A stretch of 64,000 nt of DNA from Nostoc paludosum FACHB-159 (GCF_014698835.1 NZ_JACJTU010000006.1:124001-188000), one strand, 5' to 3'; counted from the first letter of the stretch, positions 1-9,749 are shown. Program-made: numbers and translations. Notes: generated by a model not told the origin, from the sequence alone.

Positions 1-293
1 AGCCCATTACCGCTATCATTCTTTTTATCAGCTTGACCATTGGTTAATGGGTCTTGGTTTGGTGCTTCTGATTGACTTGGAACATGAGTTTTTGGTGTTT
101 CTTCTGTCCTCCTACCATCGCTTTTAGAAACATCTTTTGGGGACATTTCTTGGTCATTTATTTGATGAGGTGTAGACTTAGAGACGGCACTCAGGTGATT
201 AGTTACTGTCTGGTCTGATGCCCTATTCTGTTTTTTAATCAGGCTTGGTGATAAAGGTAGAATTTTTGTATCCAAATCAGACGATTGCATCAT
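1..293 (-). CDS. Partial CDS, N-terminal ~97 residues of an unidentified protein
   Basis: An open frame runs from an ATG pair at 293/290 to the window edge without a stop, so only the N-terminus is present. The visible part is hydrophilic, rich in Ser, Asn, Gln, Lys and Pro, and has no membrane segment or recognisable motif; it starts [17 protein letters not shown]. The start overlaps the last codons of recO by about 17 bases, which implies translational coupling and a shared transcript. Such a disordered leader could precede a membrane transporter or another domain located outside the window, but nothing visible decides this. Confidence 0.6.
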   Translation of the reverse strand, partial: MMQSSDLDTKILPLSPSLIKKQNRASDQTVTNHLSAVSKSTPHQINDQEMSPKDVSKSDGRRTEETPKTHVPSQSEAPNQDPLTNGQADKKNDSGNG

Positions 294-1182
294 GGTTGGC
301 AGCAAAATAAGAGTCGATCAAGGTAGCAGAGCGAATAGGGCGGCCTAATTGATACTGAGCATACTGGCGTAAAATCTGCTCAACAGATAACCAGTTTTCA
401 TCTCTAGCACGATCAATTTGCATTATCTCTGGTTGCGATAGATGTTGAAGCAAAGCTAGTTCCATTGCACCAGGACGACTGGAAATTACAGGTATTTCTT
501 GCCGATGGACAACAACTGTTTGGGCGTTGGGTATGGGGGATGGGGCATTGGTTATTTCTCCATCATCTCCCCATCTCTCTATCTCTCCATCTCTTCGCAA
601 ACTTTTCCAAGCTTCTAAACAAACTGTTCCACCCGCAGGGCTGCTAAATCCTACCTGCCAGTTGGGGTCTGTAAAGTCTGGCCTCAAGGGTCGCCCAGAC
701 AAACAACAAATTTGGACTTGCGGCGTTAGCCCTGCTAGGGCTAAAAGGTGAAACACCCCATGAGCCAGATGAGCTAAAACACCAGATGTATTTCCACTAG
801 GTAACACCTCTAATCGATGGAGATGTTCATTGAATAGCTCATAAAGTTCTTCTTGGGGTTGTTCGCTCAAAGCTTGACACAGCACTATTTCTGCTAAATA
901 CTGACTCGCAGCCAATTTTCCCAAATCTTTGGCTAGACCTGGATAAGTTTTTAACGTCTGTGCTTGGGTAATTTTATCAAGCGATCGCCCCTTAGCAATC
1001 AATAGTTCATTCACAACGAACATACCGCTCCTACCGCCCAAGCTGGAGTTGTGCTTGCGTGCCCCTGGAGCTACTGCTCGAACTAGACCGAATTCTGGTG
1101 TCAAAATTGTCACTATTTTATCCGATTCTCCGAGCGCCTGGGTTTTAAGATTAATTCCGGTTGCTTTGTAGGTTCTACTCAT
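277..1182 (-). CDS. recO: DNA repair protein RecO
   Basis: RecO acts in the RecF pathway, helping load RecA on single-stranded gaps. The 301-residue product has the usual N-terminal OB-fold region ([20 protein letters not shown], then [20 protein letters not shown]) followed by the helical domain. It is longer than typical RecO (about 240-270). The extra length lies around residues 193-219, where a low-complexity repeat is translated (see the separate repeat entry). The start ATG is the last unit of an upstream heptamer array. recF lies 38 kb away in this window, so the recFOR genes are not clustered. The next gene downstream overlaps the recO stop. Confidence 0.95.
   Translation of the reverse strand: MSRTYKATGINLKTQALGESDKIVTILTPEFGLVRAVAPGARKHNSSLGGRSGMFVVNELLIAKGRSLDKITQAQTLKTYPGLAKDLGKLAASQYLAEIVLCQALSEQPQEELYELFNEHLHRLEVLPSGNTSGVLAHLAHGVFHLLALAGLTPQVQICCLSGRPLRPDFTDPNWQVGFSSPAGGTVCLEAWKSLRRDGEIERWGDDGEITNAPSPIPNAQTVVVHRQEIPVISSRPGAMELALLQHLSQPEIMQIDRARDENWLSVEQILRQYAQYQLGRPIRSATLIDSYFAANHDAIV
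527..603. repeat. Low-complexity repeat translated within recO
   Basis: The stretch reads as runs of CATCTCCCCATC/TCTCTATCTC and GGGGATGGGGCATTGG on the + strand. It is similar to the intergenic arrays near 33.6 kb and to the insert in the PEP-synthase-like gene near 43.5 kb. In the recO frame it encodes roughly [13 protein letters not shown] followed by [11 protein letters not shown], between blocks that look like normal RecO. It keeps the reading frame. Confidence 0.6.
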
Positions 1183-1222
1183 TAGTCATTAGTCATTGGT
1201 CATTGGTCATTAGTCATTAGTA
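1178..1222. repeat. Heptameric tandem repeat array (STRR), TCATTAG/TCATTGG
   Basis: About six consecutive 7-base units (TCATTAG, TCATTGG) lie between deoC and recO. The complementary strand reads ACTAATG/CCAATG, and the last unit provides the recO ATG. Short tandemly repeated sequences of this type are known from heterocystous cyanobacteria. Confidence 0.85.
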
Positions 1223-1270
1223 AATAAACAAAGGACAAATGACAGACGATAAAAGACAAAGGACAAATGA

Positions 1271-1951
1271 CTATTTACCCTTTTCCAGGTTATCGCGCTG
1301 GCGGATCAAATCGATACCGCGAGATGTCCCTAATCTAGTAGCACCTGCTACGATTAAGTCTAGAGCTTGATTGATAGTACGAATACCACCTGAAGCTTTA
1401 ATTCCTACCCTTTCTTTTGCTAATTCCTTCAAAAGTCGCACATCTGCGACTGTAGCACCACCATTCCAACCAGTACTGGTTTTTAAGAAACTTGCTCCTG
1501 CATCCATAGAAATTTCAGCAGCTATTTTTTTTTCTGCATCTGTCAAAAGGTTAGTTTCCAAAATTACCTTCACAGTTTTTCCAGTCTCCTCGCAAATTTC
1601 GGCAATCTCGCGATGCACCTGTTCCGTTTTGCCAGCTTTCAACCAGCCCAAGTTGATTACCACATCCAACTCACTAGCCCCACTTTCCGCTGCTTCTTGA
1701 GCCTCATACAACTTGACTGCTGAAGTCGTCGCACCAGTGGGAAAACCAATCACTGTAGAGACTTTTGGGTTCTTACCGTGGAGGAGTTCAACTGCTTGTT
1801 TGACATAGACGGGGTATAGGCAAACGGCCGCAAAATTGAATCTGTATGCTTCTTCACACCATTGCTCAACTTGCTCTGGAGTCGCAGTTGGCGTTAACAG
1901 GGCGTGCTCGATAAATGGCGCAATATCAATGTCTGGATAGTCTGCTGCCAT
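1271..1951 (-). CDS. deoC: Deoxyribose-phosphate aldolase
   Basis: DeoC cleaves 2-deoxyribose-5-phosphate into glyceraldehyde-3-phosphate and acetaldehyde in deoxynucleoside catabolism. The 226-residue length fits the family. Visible hallmarks are the [16 protein letters not shown]-terminus, [29 protein letters not shown], the KVILETNLL strand, the Schiff-base lysine region FLKTSTGW and the second lysine in [10 protein letters not shown]. It reads in the same direction as recO, 88 bases upstream of it, with a heptamer array in the gap, so co-transcription is possible. Confidence 0.95.
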   Translation of the reverse strand: MAADYPDIDIAPFIEHALLTPTATPEQVEQWCEEAYRFNFAAVCLYPVYVKQAVELLHGKNPKVSTVIGFPTGATTSAVKLYEAQEAAESGASELDVVINLGWLKAGKTEQVHREIAEICEETGKTVKVILETNLLTDAEKKIAAEISMDAGASFLKTSTGWNGGATVADVRLLKELAKERVGIKASGGIRTINQALDLIVAGATRLGTSRGIDLIRQRDNLEKGK

Positions 1952-2124
1952 CGTGTCTTCTGCCAGTGATTGATTATTAAAGTTTATAAAAAATTAAAAC
2001 ATTTCTTATATATATATATTAAACCATATTTATTACGAGTTTATCCTGAAAATAAGTTGCTGACTGAATCTGGGATGATATTTGTGCAGATCTCCCATAA
2101 TTAATGCAAGTATTTAAGTTGACA

Positions 2125-3303
2125 TTAAGTGCCAGTAAGGTTAAGAATATCAACAGTATTTTTTACGTCACTTACTAAAAACTTAATAATAGTTTGAGCT
2201 AATGCTTTCGATGCTAAATATGGTACACCGTTACCAATAGTTTTAAACATATTGGTCAGTGACATATTCTCTGGAAGTACAAAATTTGCAGGCAAAGATT
2301 GAATGGCTAAAGCTTCGGCTACAGAAATTCGTCGGACTTTATAAGGATGTAAATGGACTTCATTATTACCATAGCAAGCTGTTGGAGAATAGCGCCATCT
2401 GTGAAGGCGCTTAAAAGATTTTTTAGAATCATCTCCTTCATCAACAAGAGCAAATTTTGTGATAGCAGCCCTTGGTTGAAAATAATGTCTAGCATTGGGA
2501 TGTATTAGGACATTATTTTTTCTAAACCAGTATTCAACTGTTAATTCTTGAGGAATATTATCAGGACAAGGCATAAGAGAATTTTCTTGGAAGAAATCGC
2601 GCTTAGGCCAAGGGTAAGCAAAAACATTTTTTCGTTCGTATAAAATGTGATTTTCCCAAGATAAAATCTCTTTATTTAGAAACTCTTGTCTACTAAATTC
2701 TCTTGCTATATTATTGAGAAAATTATTTTGGAATCCAATCAAAATAATTCTTTCCCTATCTTGGGGTACACCATATTCAAAAGAATTAATTAAGCGCTCT
2801 GTTAATATATATCCCGCTTGTTGTAATCGTTGCTTCAGTGATTCAAAAAATAAACGATGTTTTTTCGTCTTCCACAAACCCTTAACATTCTCAAATAAAA
2901 AGAAATCTGGAAGATTTTGACAAATTAATTCCACATAAGAGTCCGAAAGCTTGCCATTATCTCCTAAATATCCTCTGTTTTTTCCTCCAATAGAAAAATC
3001 AGGGCAGGGAGGCCCGCCAATAAAGCCAACAATATCATTAAATTTACGGCAGTCTTTGACTAACTCGTAAATGCGTTGTGCTTGTGAATCTTCCGTAAGT
3101 TTACTTACGTCCCCTGCTTCACCCTGATGATAACCGTATTCCGGCAAGCCTAGATTAAGAACCTGCCGTGAATAGCGGTATGCTGCCATGAATGGAGAAA
3201 AAATTTCATTAACATAAACAATGTTAAATCCACTGGTTTCAAAACCCAAATCTAGGAAACCTGAACCAGCAAAAAAAGAGAAAATACAAGGGCGATCGCT
3301 CAT
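2125..3303 (-). CDS. DNA (cytosine-5-)-methyltransferase, apparently orphan
   Basis: The 392-residue protein shows the ordered C5-methyltransferase motifs: motif I SFFAGSGFLDLGFE (SAM binding), motif IV GGPPCPDFS with catalytic Cys100, motif VI FLFENVKGL, QDRERIILIGF (motif VIII), RRISVAEALAIQSLP (IX) and FKTIGNGVPYLAS (X). The variable target-recognition region lies roughly between residues 200 and 310; its target cannot be read from sequence. No restriction endonuclease or Vsr-like gene adjoins it: deoC is on one side and a glycosyltransferase on the other. The gene is more AT-rich than its neighbours, consistent with horizontal origin. It may be a solitary regulatory methylase or a restriction-modification remnant. 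Confidence 0.92.
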   Translation of the reverse strand: MSDRPCIFSFFAGSGFLDLGFETSGFNIVYVNEIFSPFMAAYRYSRQVLNLGLPEYGYHQGEAGDVSKLTEDSQAQRIYELVKDCRKFNDIVGFIGGPPCPDFSIGGKNRGYLGDNGKLSDSYVELICQNLPDFFLFENVKGLWKTKKHRLFFESLKQRLQQAGYILTERLINSFEYGVPQDRERIILIGFQNNFLNNIAREFSRQEFLNKEILSWENHILYERKNVFAYPWPKRDFFQENSLMPCPDNIPQELTVEYWFRKNNVLIHPNARHYFQPRAAITKFALVDEGDDSKKSFKRLHRWRYSPTACYGNNEVHLHPYKVRRISVAEALAIQSLPANFVLPENMSLTNMFKTIGNGVPYLASKALAQTIIKFLVSDVKNTVDILNLTGT

Positions 3304-3589
3304 TCAATCACTATTATTATGAAATATTGATACTAATATTCTAAAATTGGGGATTTTTACTTACGTACCAGTCAGAAGTAAACACTTGAAATCCTCTATT
3401 AACGGGTAAAAATTATTCTCCTACCTCCTAAGAATTCAATATAAAAGTTTACTCAATCTTTAAGGAAAATCCCTGACATAAAAACACTCTGAAGCCACAA
3501 TTAAATATGGGAGTTTCCAAGCTGCCAGAGATATTTAAGACAAGTTTTGTCATTAAATAAACAACCGGGGTACTTCAGACTAATTTTCT

Positions 3590-4861
3590 ATGCGAATTTT
3601 AATTTACTCATACAACTATCACCCAGAACCAATAGGTATTGCCCCACTAATGACTGAATTAGCAGAGGGACTAGCAAAGCGGGGACACCAAGTGCGCGTA
3701 GTTACTGCCATGCCTAACTACCCTGAGCGTCAAATTTACCAGGAATATCGGGGCAAGTGGTATGTCACAGAATACAAAAATGGTGTTGAAATCCAACGTA
3801 GTTATGTTTGGATTCGTCCACAACCTAATTTACTAGATCGAGTCTTGCTAGATGCTAGTTTTGTTGTCACTAGTTTTGTACCAGCCCTAATGGGTTGGCG
3901 TCCAGATGTTATCCTTTCCACCTCACCGTCCCTACCAAGCTGTGTACCAGTCGCTCTTTTAGGATGGTTACGTGCTTGCCCTGTAATTTTAAATCTACAA
4001 GATATATTACCAGAGGCAGCTGTTCACGTAGGTTTACTTAAAAATAAATTGCTCATCCAGTTGTTTACATTATTGGAAAAATTTGCTTACCACAGTGCCA
4101 GTAAAATTAGCGTCATTGCTGATGGATTTGTGGAAAATTTGCGATCTAAGGGTGTAGAAGCTAACAAAATTGTGCAAATTCCTAACTGGGTTGATGTCAA
4201 TTTTATTCGCCCCTTGCCTCAAGAAAATAACCCTTTCCGCACCACGCATAACCTAAATGGTAAATTTGTAGTACTTTATTCTGGTAACATTGCCCTCACT
4301 CAAGGCTTAGAAAGCGTTGTCAAAGCTGCTTCTGTGTTGCGCCACATCTCAGATATTGCCTTTGTCATTGTCGGGGAGGCAAAAGGTTTACAGCGACTGC
4401 AAGAGGAATGTTTAGACTGTGGTGCAGATAATGTTTTGCTACTGCCATTTCAACCCCGCAAAAATTTACCAGAAATGTTGGCCGCTGCGGATGTTGGTTT
4501 AGTGGTGCAAAAGAAAAATGTTATATCCTTCAATATGCCGTCAAAAATTCAGGTGCTACTTGCTAGCGGACGGGCTTTAGTTGCCTCTGTGCCTGATAAT
4601 GGGACGGCAGCAAGGGCTATCAGGCAAAGTGGTGGTGGACTTATCGTTCCTCCAGAAGATCCCCAAGCTTTAGCAATGGCAATTTTAGACTTGTATCAAA
4701 ATCCTGAAAAAGTTAAAACTCTGGGTTATAAAAGTCGGCAATATGCCGTTGAGCAGTATGCTTTTGACCAAGCTTTAAATCAGTATGAGTCGTTGTGTTA
4801 CTCATTAATCGCAAATCGTAGAGCAATTCACTCGACAATAGTTACCAAACAAGAAGTTTAA
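3590..4861 (+). CDS. Glycosyltransferase family 4 (WcaI/WbuB-like)
   Basis: A 423-residue GT-B-fold enzyme. The N-terminal domain starts RILIYSYNYHPEPIGIAP with a GHQVRVVTAMPNYP segment typical of WcaI/WbuB-type glycosyltransferases of capsule and colanic-acid pathways. The C-terminal domain has FVVLYSGNIALTQGLE and the donor-binding region around MPSKIQVLLASGRALVAS followed by GGGLIVPPEDP. It probably transfers a sugar from a nucleotide donor to a lipid-linked or polysaccharide acceptor on the cytoplasmic face. It stands alone with no adjacent polysaccharide cluster, and the exact sugar is unknown. Confidence 0.88.
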   Translation: MRILIYSYNYHPEPIGIAPLMTELAEGLAKRGHQVRVVTAMPNYPERQIYQEYRGKWYVTEYKNGVEIQRSYVWIRPQPNLLDRVLLDASFVVTSFVPALMGWRPDVILSTSPSLPSCVPVALLGWLRACPVILNLQDILPEAAVHVGLLKNKLLIQLFTLLEKFAYHSASKISVIADGFVENLRSKGVEANKIVQIPNWVDVNFIRPLPQENNPFRTTHNLNGKFVVLYSGNIALTQGLESVVKAASVLRHISDIAFVIVGEAKGLQRLQEECLDCGADNVLLLPFQPRKNLPEMLAAADVGLVVQKKNVISFNMPSKIQVLLASGRALVASVPDNGTAARAIRQSGGGLIVPPEDPQALAMAILDLYQNPEKVKTLGYKSRQYAVEQYAFDQALNQYESLCYSLIANRRAIHSTIVTKQEV

Positions 4862-5679
4862 TCTACGGCAGTGGAGTTACGTTGCATACAGCAGAATTCA
4901 GAAGTAAAACAGTCTGTAGTCATAGCTTTGGAAGTTAGGATTTGTACTTTACCAAGCTGAAATCCGCTGTATTTGCACCTCCTGTAGGGTTGATGTCAAA
5001 ATATTAATTACAGAGAGTTTAAGAGCTTAACCGCATCAAATTTTACTTAGTAATTTCAATACAGAAGCAATTTTTTAGCTGCATTGGTATTGAATCAAAA
5101 ATCCCACAGCTTCACTTCATTCAATTCAAACCGTGGGAATATAAATTTTTTATTTAAAAAGTAACAAAGGTGCTTGGTATACCCAAACACCAAATAGTGA
5201 TTTACGCTAATCAGACTTTTGGGAGATCGGGTATGAGTGCGTTCTCTTGTATCGTAAATTTTAATAGACGACCTAAAGTCTAGTTGTCTGGCGGAAAAAT
5301 TTTGAGAGTTGAAAGCTCAAACGAAGACACGGAAAATTTTAAAGCCTGCAAAATTAATGCGATGAACGAGATGTGCTGCAAAGCAAGATTTGTAATACTC
5401 CTATAAAGGCGAGAACTAATCGCATCCTAATTTTTAATTCGGATTCTCAGGCTAGACGGTCATGCAATAAATTACACAACGGTGGTATGAAAATATTTCT
5501 TGCCAGTCTCTAGTCCCTACTCCCCATTCCCTACTACTTTTTCAAGCTAGCCTCCATAGACACCTATTTTTTTGTTAGTATTCAAAAAAACCCATTGACA
5601 CATTTTCAGATCGATTGTTTGTTACTTGTTAAGTAAATGTAAACAATTGTTTCAAAAGGAAGAAAGCACCTGAGGTTTA
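4862..5679. other. Non-coding gap of ~820 bases
   Basis: No credible reading frame was found on either strand. The gap holds a hairpin at 5169-5191 (GGTGcTTGG/CCAAaCACC around TATAC) and the pair TCCCAC/GTGGGA near 5102-5138. A TTGACA at 5595-5600 could be the -35 element of the rsfS promoter, though no good -10 follows. A 12-base palindrome AAACAATTGTTT at 5641-5652 lies just ahead of rsfS. A small RNA is possible but not shown. Confidence 0.5.
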
Positions 5680-6138
5680 ATGACTGATTATTTCCAAGGA
5701 AATTTCCCATTACAATCTGTCCCACTAACAAAGAGTGTGCTGAGAAACCCCACCCAAATAGAAGAAGCAAGCGGAAAATTAGCTGCGATAATTGCTGAAG
5801 CTGCATCAGATCGCAAAGCTGGTGATATTTTATTGCTCAGAGTAGCAGACGTATCTTACCTAGCAGATTATTTTGTGATGATGACTGGTTATTCTAGGGT
5901 ACAGGTAAGGGCGATCGCTCAAGCAATTGAAGAAAAAGTCGAAACACAGTTACAGCGACGCCCCTTGAGGACGGAAGGAAAAGCCGAGGGGAGTTGGGTA
6001 CTACAAGATTACGGTGAAGTGATCGTTCACATCATGATGCCCAAGGAACGGGAGTTTTATAATTTAGAAGCGTTCTGGATTCATGCAGAACGTATTTCCC
6101 TTCCAGAATCTGATGAGGGTGGGGGTAAGCCAACATGA
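5680..6138 (+). CDS. rsfS: Ribosomal silencing factor RsfS
   Basis: RsfS binds ribosomal protein uL14 and blocks subunit joining under nutrient limitation. The 152-residue product has the family core: [59 protein letters not shown] and [11 protein letters not shown]. The first ~30 residues are a cyanobacterial N-terminal extension. The start has a GAGG motif four bases upstream. The stop overlaps the next start (ATGA), so the two genes are translationally coupled, as is usual for this gene and the ycf36-like gene in cyanobacteria. Confidence 0.95.
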   Translation: MTDYFQGNFPLQSVPLTKSVLRNPTQIEEASGKLAAIIAEAASDRKAGDILLLRVADVSYLADYFVMMTGYSRVQVRAIAQAIEEKVETQLQRRPLRTEGKAEGSWVLQDYGEVIVHIMMPKEREFYNLEAFWIHAERISLPESDEGGGKPT

Positions 6139-6635
6139 TTAGGTCTTCAGTTTCAAATTGCCCAGTTCCCGCAGACCAACAACCGCTCAATGAATACGAA
6201 CAGTTAAAAGGTTCTTGGTTGTTTCGTGATAGCACTTTACATTGGCGGGAGTATATCACGAAAATACTTTGGATTTGGGGTTTATCTTGGTTAGTAGCTG
6301 GCCCTGTGGCAGCAGCAAGTTTTCCCCCACAAAAGTATTTTGCCCATTTTATTCTCTGTGGTGCAGGAGGGGCAAGTATTGGCGTATTGCTGGCCGTGGT
6401 AAGGTTGTATTTAGGCTGGTTTTACGTGTGCGATCGCCTTTGCTCTGGCACAGTATTCTATGAAGAGTCAGGCTGGTACGACGGTCAAACCTGGACAAAA
6501 CCACAAGAAGTCCTCAATCGCGATCGCTTAATTGTGGCATACGAAATTAAACCTATCCTACGACGGTTGCAATTTACCTTTGCTGGCTTGGCGGGAATGT
6601 TCGTTATTGGTACTATAGTTTGGCATTTGTTGTAA
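6135..6635 (+). CDS. CGLD27 / Ycf36-like family protein (DUF1230)
   Basis: A 166-residue protein conserved in cyanobacteria and plastids, of unknown biochemical function. The family signature is visible in [20 protein letters not shown], the WFYVCDRL block, and [20 protein letters not shown]. Two hydrophobic spans (about residues 45-66 and 72-92) and a C-terminal span (about 146-166) suggest a thylakoid or plasma membrane location. It overlaps rsfS by four bases. The stop is followed directly by heptamer repeats. Confidence 0.88.
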   Translation: MIRSSVSNCPVPADQQPLNEYEQLKGSWLFRDSTLHWREYITKILWIWGLSWLVAGPVAAASFPPQKYFAHFILCGAGGASIGVLLAVVRLYLGWFYVCDRLCSGTVFYEESGWYDGQTWTKPQEVLNRDRLIVAYEIKPILRRLQFTFAGLAGMFVIGTIVWHLL

Positions 6636-6642
6636 ACAGTGA

Positions 6643-6714
6643 TTGGGCATTGGGCATTGGGCATGGGGCATAGGGTATTGACCAATGACTAATGACTAAT
6701 GACCAATGACTAAT
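6643..6714. repeat. Heptamer tandem repeats (GGGCATT and CCAATGA/CTAATGA types)
   Basis: Two short arrays of different unit follow one another: GGGCATT/GGGCATG and then ACCAATG/ACTAATG, each with several copies. They fill the gap between the ycf36-like gene and the asparaginase-family gene. Confidence 0.8.
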
Positions 6715-6740
6715 AATAAAAAAGTGATAAAAATAAACCC

Positions 6741-7694
6741 ATGACAATGGGAAAACGAACTCAAGCCACAGCACTGGAAGTCCGGTTGCTGCGTGAAGGT
6801 ATCATTGAATCCAAGCATATAGTCCAGGCTGTTGTATGCGACGAACGCGGACGGGTTTTAACCGTGGCCGGAAACTCTGAAACTGCTGCATTTATTCGTT
6901 CAGCACTCAAACCATTTCAGGCACTCGCAGTCACTACTACAGGTACACTGGAACGCTATGACCTCAGCGATCGCGATTTAGCAATTATCACCAGTTCCCA
7001 TAAAGGAACAATAGAGCAAGTCAGACAGGTATTTAACATCCTTTGGCGGGCGGATCTTGACCCCACTGTACTCCAGTGTCCAATTCCTGAAGGTAAGCGC
7101 AGTCCTCTGGAATACAATTGCTCTGGGAAACATGCTGGGATGCTAGCTGTTTGTCAGCAACGCCATTGGCCTTTAAATAACTACTTGGAACGCAAACACC
7201 CAATACAGCAGTTGATTTTAGGCAAAGTAGCAGAATTGCTACGAATGCCAGCAGAGGAATTTATCAGCGCCCATGATGACTGCGGCGCACCGACTTATTT
7301 GATGCAACTCGGTCAAATGGCCTCTTTATACGCCCTCCTAGCCTCTAGTAGCAACTTGGATATGGAGCGCATTGTCCGTGCCATGACTCATCACCCAGCT
7401 ATGGTAGCAGGGGATGGAGAATTTGATACGGAACTAATGCGTTTAACTCCAGGGGAACTGGTGAGCAAATCTGGGGCTGAAGGAGTGCAGTGTATCGGTA
7501 GACTCGGTGAAGGTATGGGATTAGCAATTAAAGTTATGGATGGGGCAAAACGCGCAAAACACGCCGTTGCGATTCACTTACTCCAACAAATGGGTTGGAT
7601 TAGTCCCAGCGCCGCCGAAAGCCTCAGTGAGAAGTTTGTCACCTTAGGAAAATACAAGCGTTTAGAAGTAATTGGAGAATTATCGTTTTTGTAG
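6741..7694 (+). CDS. L-asparaginase II family protein
   Basis: A 317-residue member of the asparaginase II family first described in Rhizobium etli, unrelated to the classical E. coli enzyme. Family hallmarks are the N-terminal VRLLREGIIESKHIVQAVV, FIRSALKPFQALA, ITSSHKGT, the NCSGKHAGMLAVC block, SAHDDCGAPTYLM, HPAMVAGDGEFDTELM and LVSKSGAEGVQC. The Ser-Lys and Cys residues in these blocks are the conserved catalytic/zinc-region residues of the family. It would hydrolyse asparagine to aspartate and ammonia. The start at 6741 or the in-frame ATG at 6747 are both possible. Confidence 0.9.
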   Translation: MTMGKRTQATALEVRLLREGIIESKHIVQAVVCDERGRVLTVAGNSETAAFIRSALKPFQALAVTTTGTLERYDLSDRDLAIITSSHKGTIEQVRQVFNILWRADLDPTVLQCPIPEGKRSPLEYNCSGKHAGMLAVCQQRHWPLNNYLERKHPIQQLILGKVAELLRMPAEEFISAHDDCGAPTYLMQLGQMASLYALLASSSNLDMERIVRAMTHHPAMVAGDGEFDTELMRLTPGELVSKSGAEGVQCIGRLGEGMGLAIKVMDGAKRAKHAVAIHLLQQMGWISPSAAESLSEKFVTLGKYKRLEVIGELSFL

Positions 7695-7740
7695 TTGCCA
7701 AACTCTTGACTTTAAGTTAGACTAGAAAAGTCAAGAGCGA

Positions 7741-7817
<77 letters not shown>

Positions 7818-7833
7818 AATTGAAGATAATGCA

Positions 7834-7870
7834 AAACTCCTACAATCGGTAAAGATTGGGGAGTTTTTGT
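7834..7870 (+). terminator. Rho-independent terminator after tRNA-fMet
   Basis: AAACTCC...GGAGTTT encloses an inner stem CAATC/GATTG with loop GGTAAA, followed by TTTTTG. It lies 17 bases after the tRNA. Confidence 0.8.
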
Positions 7871-7922
7871 TTTATTTTGATCTATTCTGGAAGAAATAGC
7901 CATCCAAAAAGCGCGGAGAGTC

Positions 7923-9377
7923 ATGGTTGTGAAGTTGCAGCGACCAATTTTAGTGGGAGGATTGGGACTGTCCTTTTCTCTGTGGATGTTACAAAGTTGG
8001 CATCATTCAATAATGCAGGTGGGTGAGTTTGGTTTATTGAGCGCCTTAGCTGTTGGCGGTGGTTTGTGGTTATTCCAACAAAATCGCCCAAAAGACAATT
8101 TAGAACAGCTAGATAGTATGGTTGTAAATCGGGCGACTGTGGAAAGTGCGATCGCTAAAGCTGAAGCTGTAATTAACCAACTGGCACAAGAAGCAGAAAA
8201 CCATAGGGCATTAGAGACGCTGAGAGAACAAGTTGCCCAATTGTGGTGGGAATTAGACAGGCAAGAAATTAAAGTGGCTGTGACTGGTGGTAAATCTGTT
8301 GGTAAAAGCACTTTAATTCAAGTGTTAGAAAAAAATCTACAGACAGAAAATCTTTCTCTACAAGAGACTGCACCTTTGTTTAGAGAAGCAGGTGAGAATT
8401 CAGATGCAGCTGTTTTAGCAGAAGTGGCAAAATCTGATTTTGTGCTGTTCTTGACAAACGGCGATTTGACAGATACAGAATTTCAAACTCTACAGCAGTT
8501 AAAAGCAGCAAATCAGCCTGCAATGCTGGTTTTTAACAAACAAGACCAGTATTTAGCCGATGAACGTGCTAGCGTCCTGCTGTCATTAAAACAGCGGATG
8601 CTAGGAAATGTAGTTGCAACTGCGGCCTCTCCCATCCCCGTCAAAGTCCGAAAGCATGATGCTGATGGTTCTGTGCAAGAGTGGATGGAACAACCAGCAC
8701 CAGATATCCAGCAATTAACCCAGCAGTTTAGTGAAATTTTGGCACAGCAAAAACAACGGCTAGTTTGGATAACTACCATCAGGAAAGCCGGTGTGTTGAA
8801 AGCTGAAGCGAAAAACTGGCTCAATGGAATCAGATGCGATCGCGCCACCCCAATTATTGAACAATATCAGTGGATAGCTGCTGCTGCTGCCTTTGCTAAC
8901 CCAGTACCAGCACTTGATATTCTGGCGACTGCGGCCATTAATGCTCAGATGGTAATGGATTTGGGTAAGATTTATCAGCAGAAATTTTCCCTAGAACAGG
9001 CACAAACCGTAGCCGGAACAATGGGAAGCTTGATGCTGAAACTCGGTTTAGTTGAACTTTCTACCAAGGCTATTGGTACTGTTCTCAAAAGTAATGCTGT
9101 TACCTTTGTTGCTGGTGGTTTGGTGCAGGGAGTAAGTGCAGCTTATCTAACCAGAGTTGCAGGATTGAGTTTAGTTGAATATTTCCAACAACAAGAAATA
9201 GCAGTAGATTCTGGAACTAATTTGAATTTGGAGAAATTGCGAGAAACTCTGCAAAAGGTATTTGGGCAAAATCAACAAATTGGCTTTTTGCAGGGCTTTG
9301 TGAAGCAAGGCGTCAAGCGTTTGTTGCCAGAAGTGCAGCAGGTTGAAGTAGTTGGTGTTCAGAAGGCGATGGGATAA
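7923..9377 (+). CDS. GTP-binding membrane protein with DUF697-like C-terminus
   Basis: A 484-residue protein. Two N-terminal hydrophobic stretches (about residues 9-26 and 38-52) are followed by a helical linker. A G domain follows with P-loop GGKSVGKST near residue 121 and a G4 motif NKQD (LVFNKQDQYL) near 202. The C-terminal third is Ala-rich and hydrophobic (WIAAAAAFANPVPALDILA, then GTMGSLMLKLGLVELS), which resembles the DUF697 membrane module seen in YcjF-type and cyanobacterial GTPases. It probably acts as a membrane-associated GTPase of unknown role. It stands alone between the tRNA and a repeat-rich gap. Confidence 0.82.
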   Translation: MVVKLQRPILVGGLGLSFSLWMLQSWHHSIMQVGEFGLLSALAVGGGLWLFQQNRPKDNLEQLDSMVVNRATVESAIAKAEAVINQLAQEAENHRALETLREQVAQLWWELDRQEIKVAVTGGKSVGKSTLIQVLEKNLQTENLSLQETAPLFREAGENSDAAVLAEVAKSDFVLFLTNGDLTDTEFQTLQQLKAANQPAMLVFNKQDQYLADERASVLLSLKQRMLGNVVATAASPIPVKVRKHDADGSVQEWMEQPAPDIQQLTQQFSEILAQQKQRLVWITTIRKAGVLKAEAKNWLNGIRCDRATPIIEQYQWIAAAAAFANPVPALDILATAAINAQMVMDLGKIYQQKFSLEQAQTVAGTMGSLMLKLGLVELSTKAIGTVLKSNAVTFVAGGLVQGVSAAYLTRVAGLSLVEYFQQQEIAVDSGTNLNLEKLRETLQKVFGQNQQIGFLQGFVKQGVKRLLPEVQQVEVVGVQKAMG

Positions 9378-9489
9378 TCTCATACAGGCCATTAGCGAAT
9401 TTTAGATTTTGGATTTTGGATTGAATAATTCAAAATCTACAAACTTACACCTTTAGGACTTATATTCAGAACTCTCTGAAACTCTTATT

Positions 9490-9586
9490 TCTCGGTGTCC
9501 TCTGCGTCCTCTGCGGTTCGATTTATCTCTAAGTCCTGAAGCTAATTTTTTTCACGAACCACAGAGGCGCAGAGGGCACAGAGAGA
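9490..9586. repeat. Inverted repeat element of the CTCTGCG...GGTTCG family
   Basis: The left arm (9491-9520, ending CTCTGCGGTTCG) pairs imperfectly with the right arm (9555-9585, starting CGAACCACAGAGG) around a ~34-base centre, giving a long hairpin. Related CTCTGCG-type sequence recurs near 17.9, 22.7, 26.7 and 44.9 kb. It sits between convergent genes. Confidence 0.7.
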
Positions 9587-9649
9587 AACAAAAGGAAGAG
9601 ATACTTAATTGAACTGTGTTGAATCCAAAATCCAAAATCTCAATTAAGT

Positions 9650-9688
9650 AAATCTAAAAATTTACCCAAGCTCATTTCGGGCTTGGGT
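9650..9688 (-). terminator. Probable terminator of the sugar-transferase gene
   Basis: The perfect stem ACCCAAGC/GCTTGGGT (9664-9688) is followed on the minus strand by AAATTTTTAG. It is placed 62 bases beyond the stop of the minus-strand gene. Confidence 0.65.
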
Positions 9689-9749
9689 GTATTTAACAAT
9701 TATCGTGAGAATTGCGAGTTAGCAAAAAATTGTAAATAAGGGTAATTAG

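Noticed and set aside
465..751. Small + strand frames inside recO
   Set aside because: They lie antisense to a clear RecO gene and translate its repeat insert; no start site or domain.
2125..4861. Restriction-modification system around the methyltransferase
   Set aside because: Neither neighbour is an endonuclease and no frame in the gaps encodes one.
9490..9586. Insertion sequence
   Set aside because: It is an inverted repeat of ~100 bases with no transposase frame; treated as a dispersed repeat.
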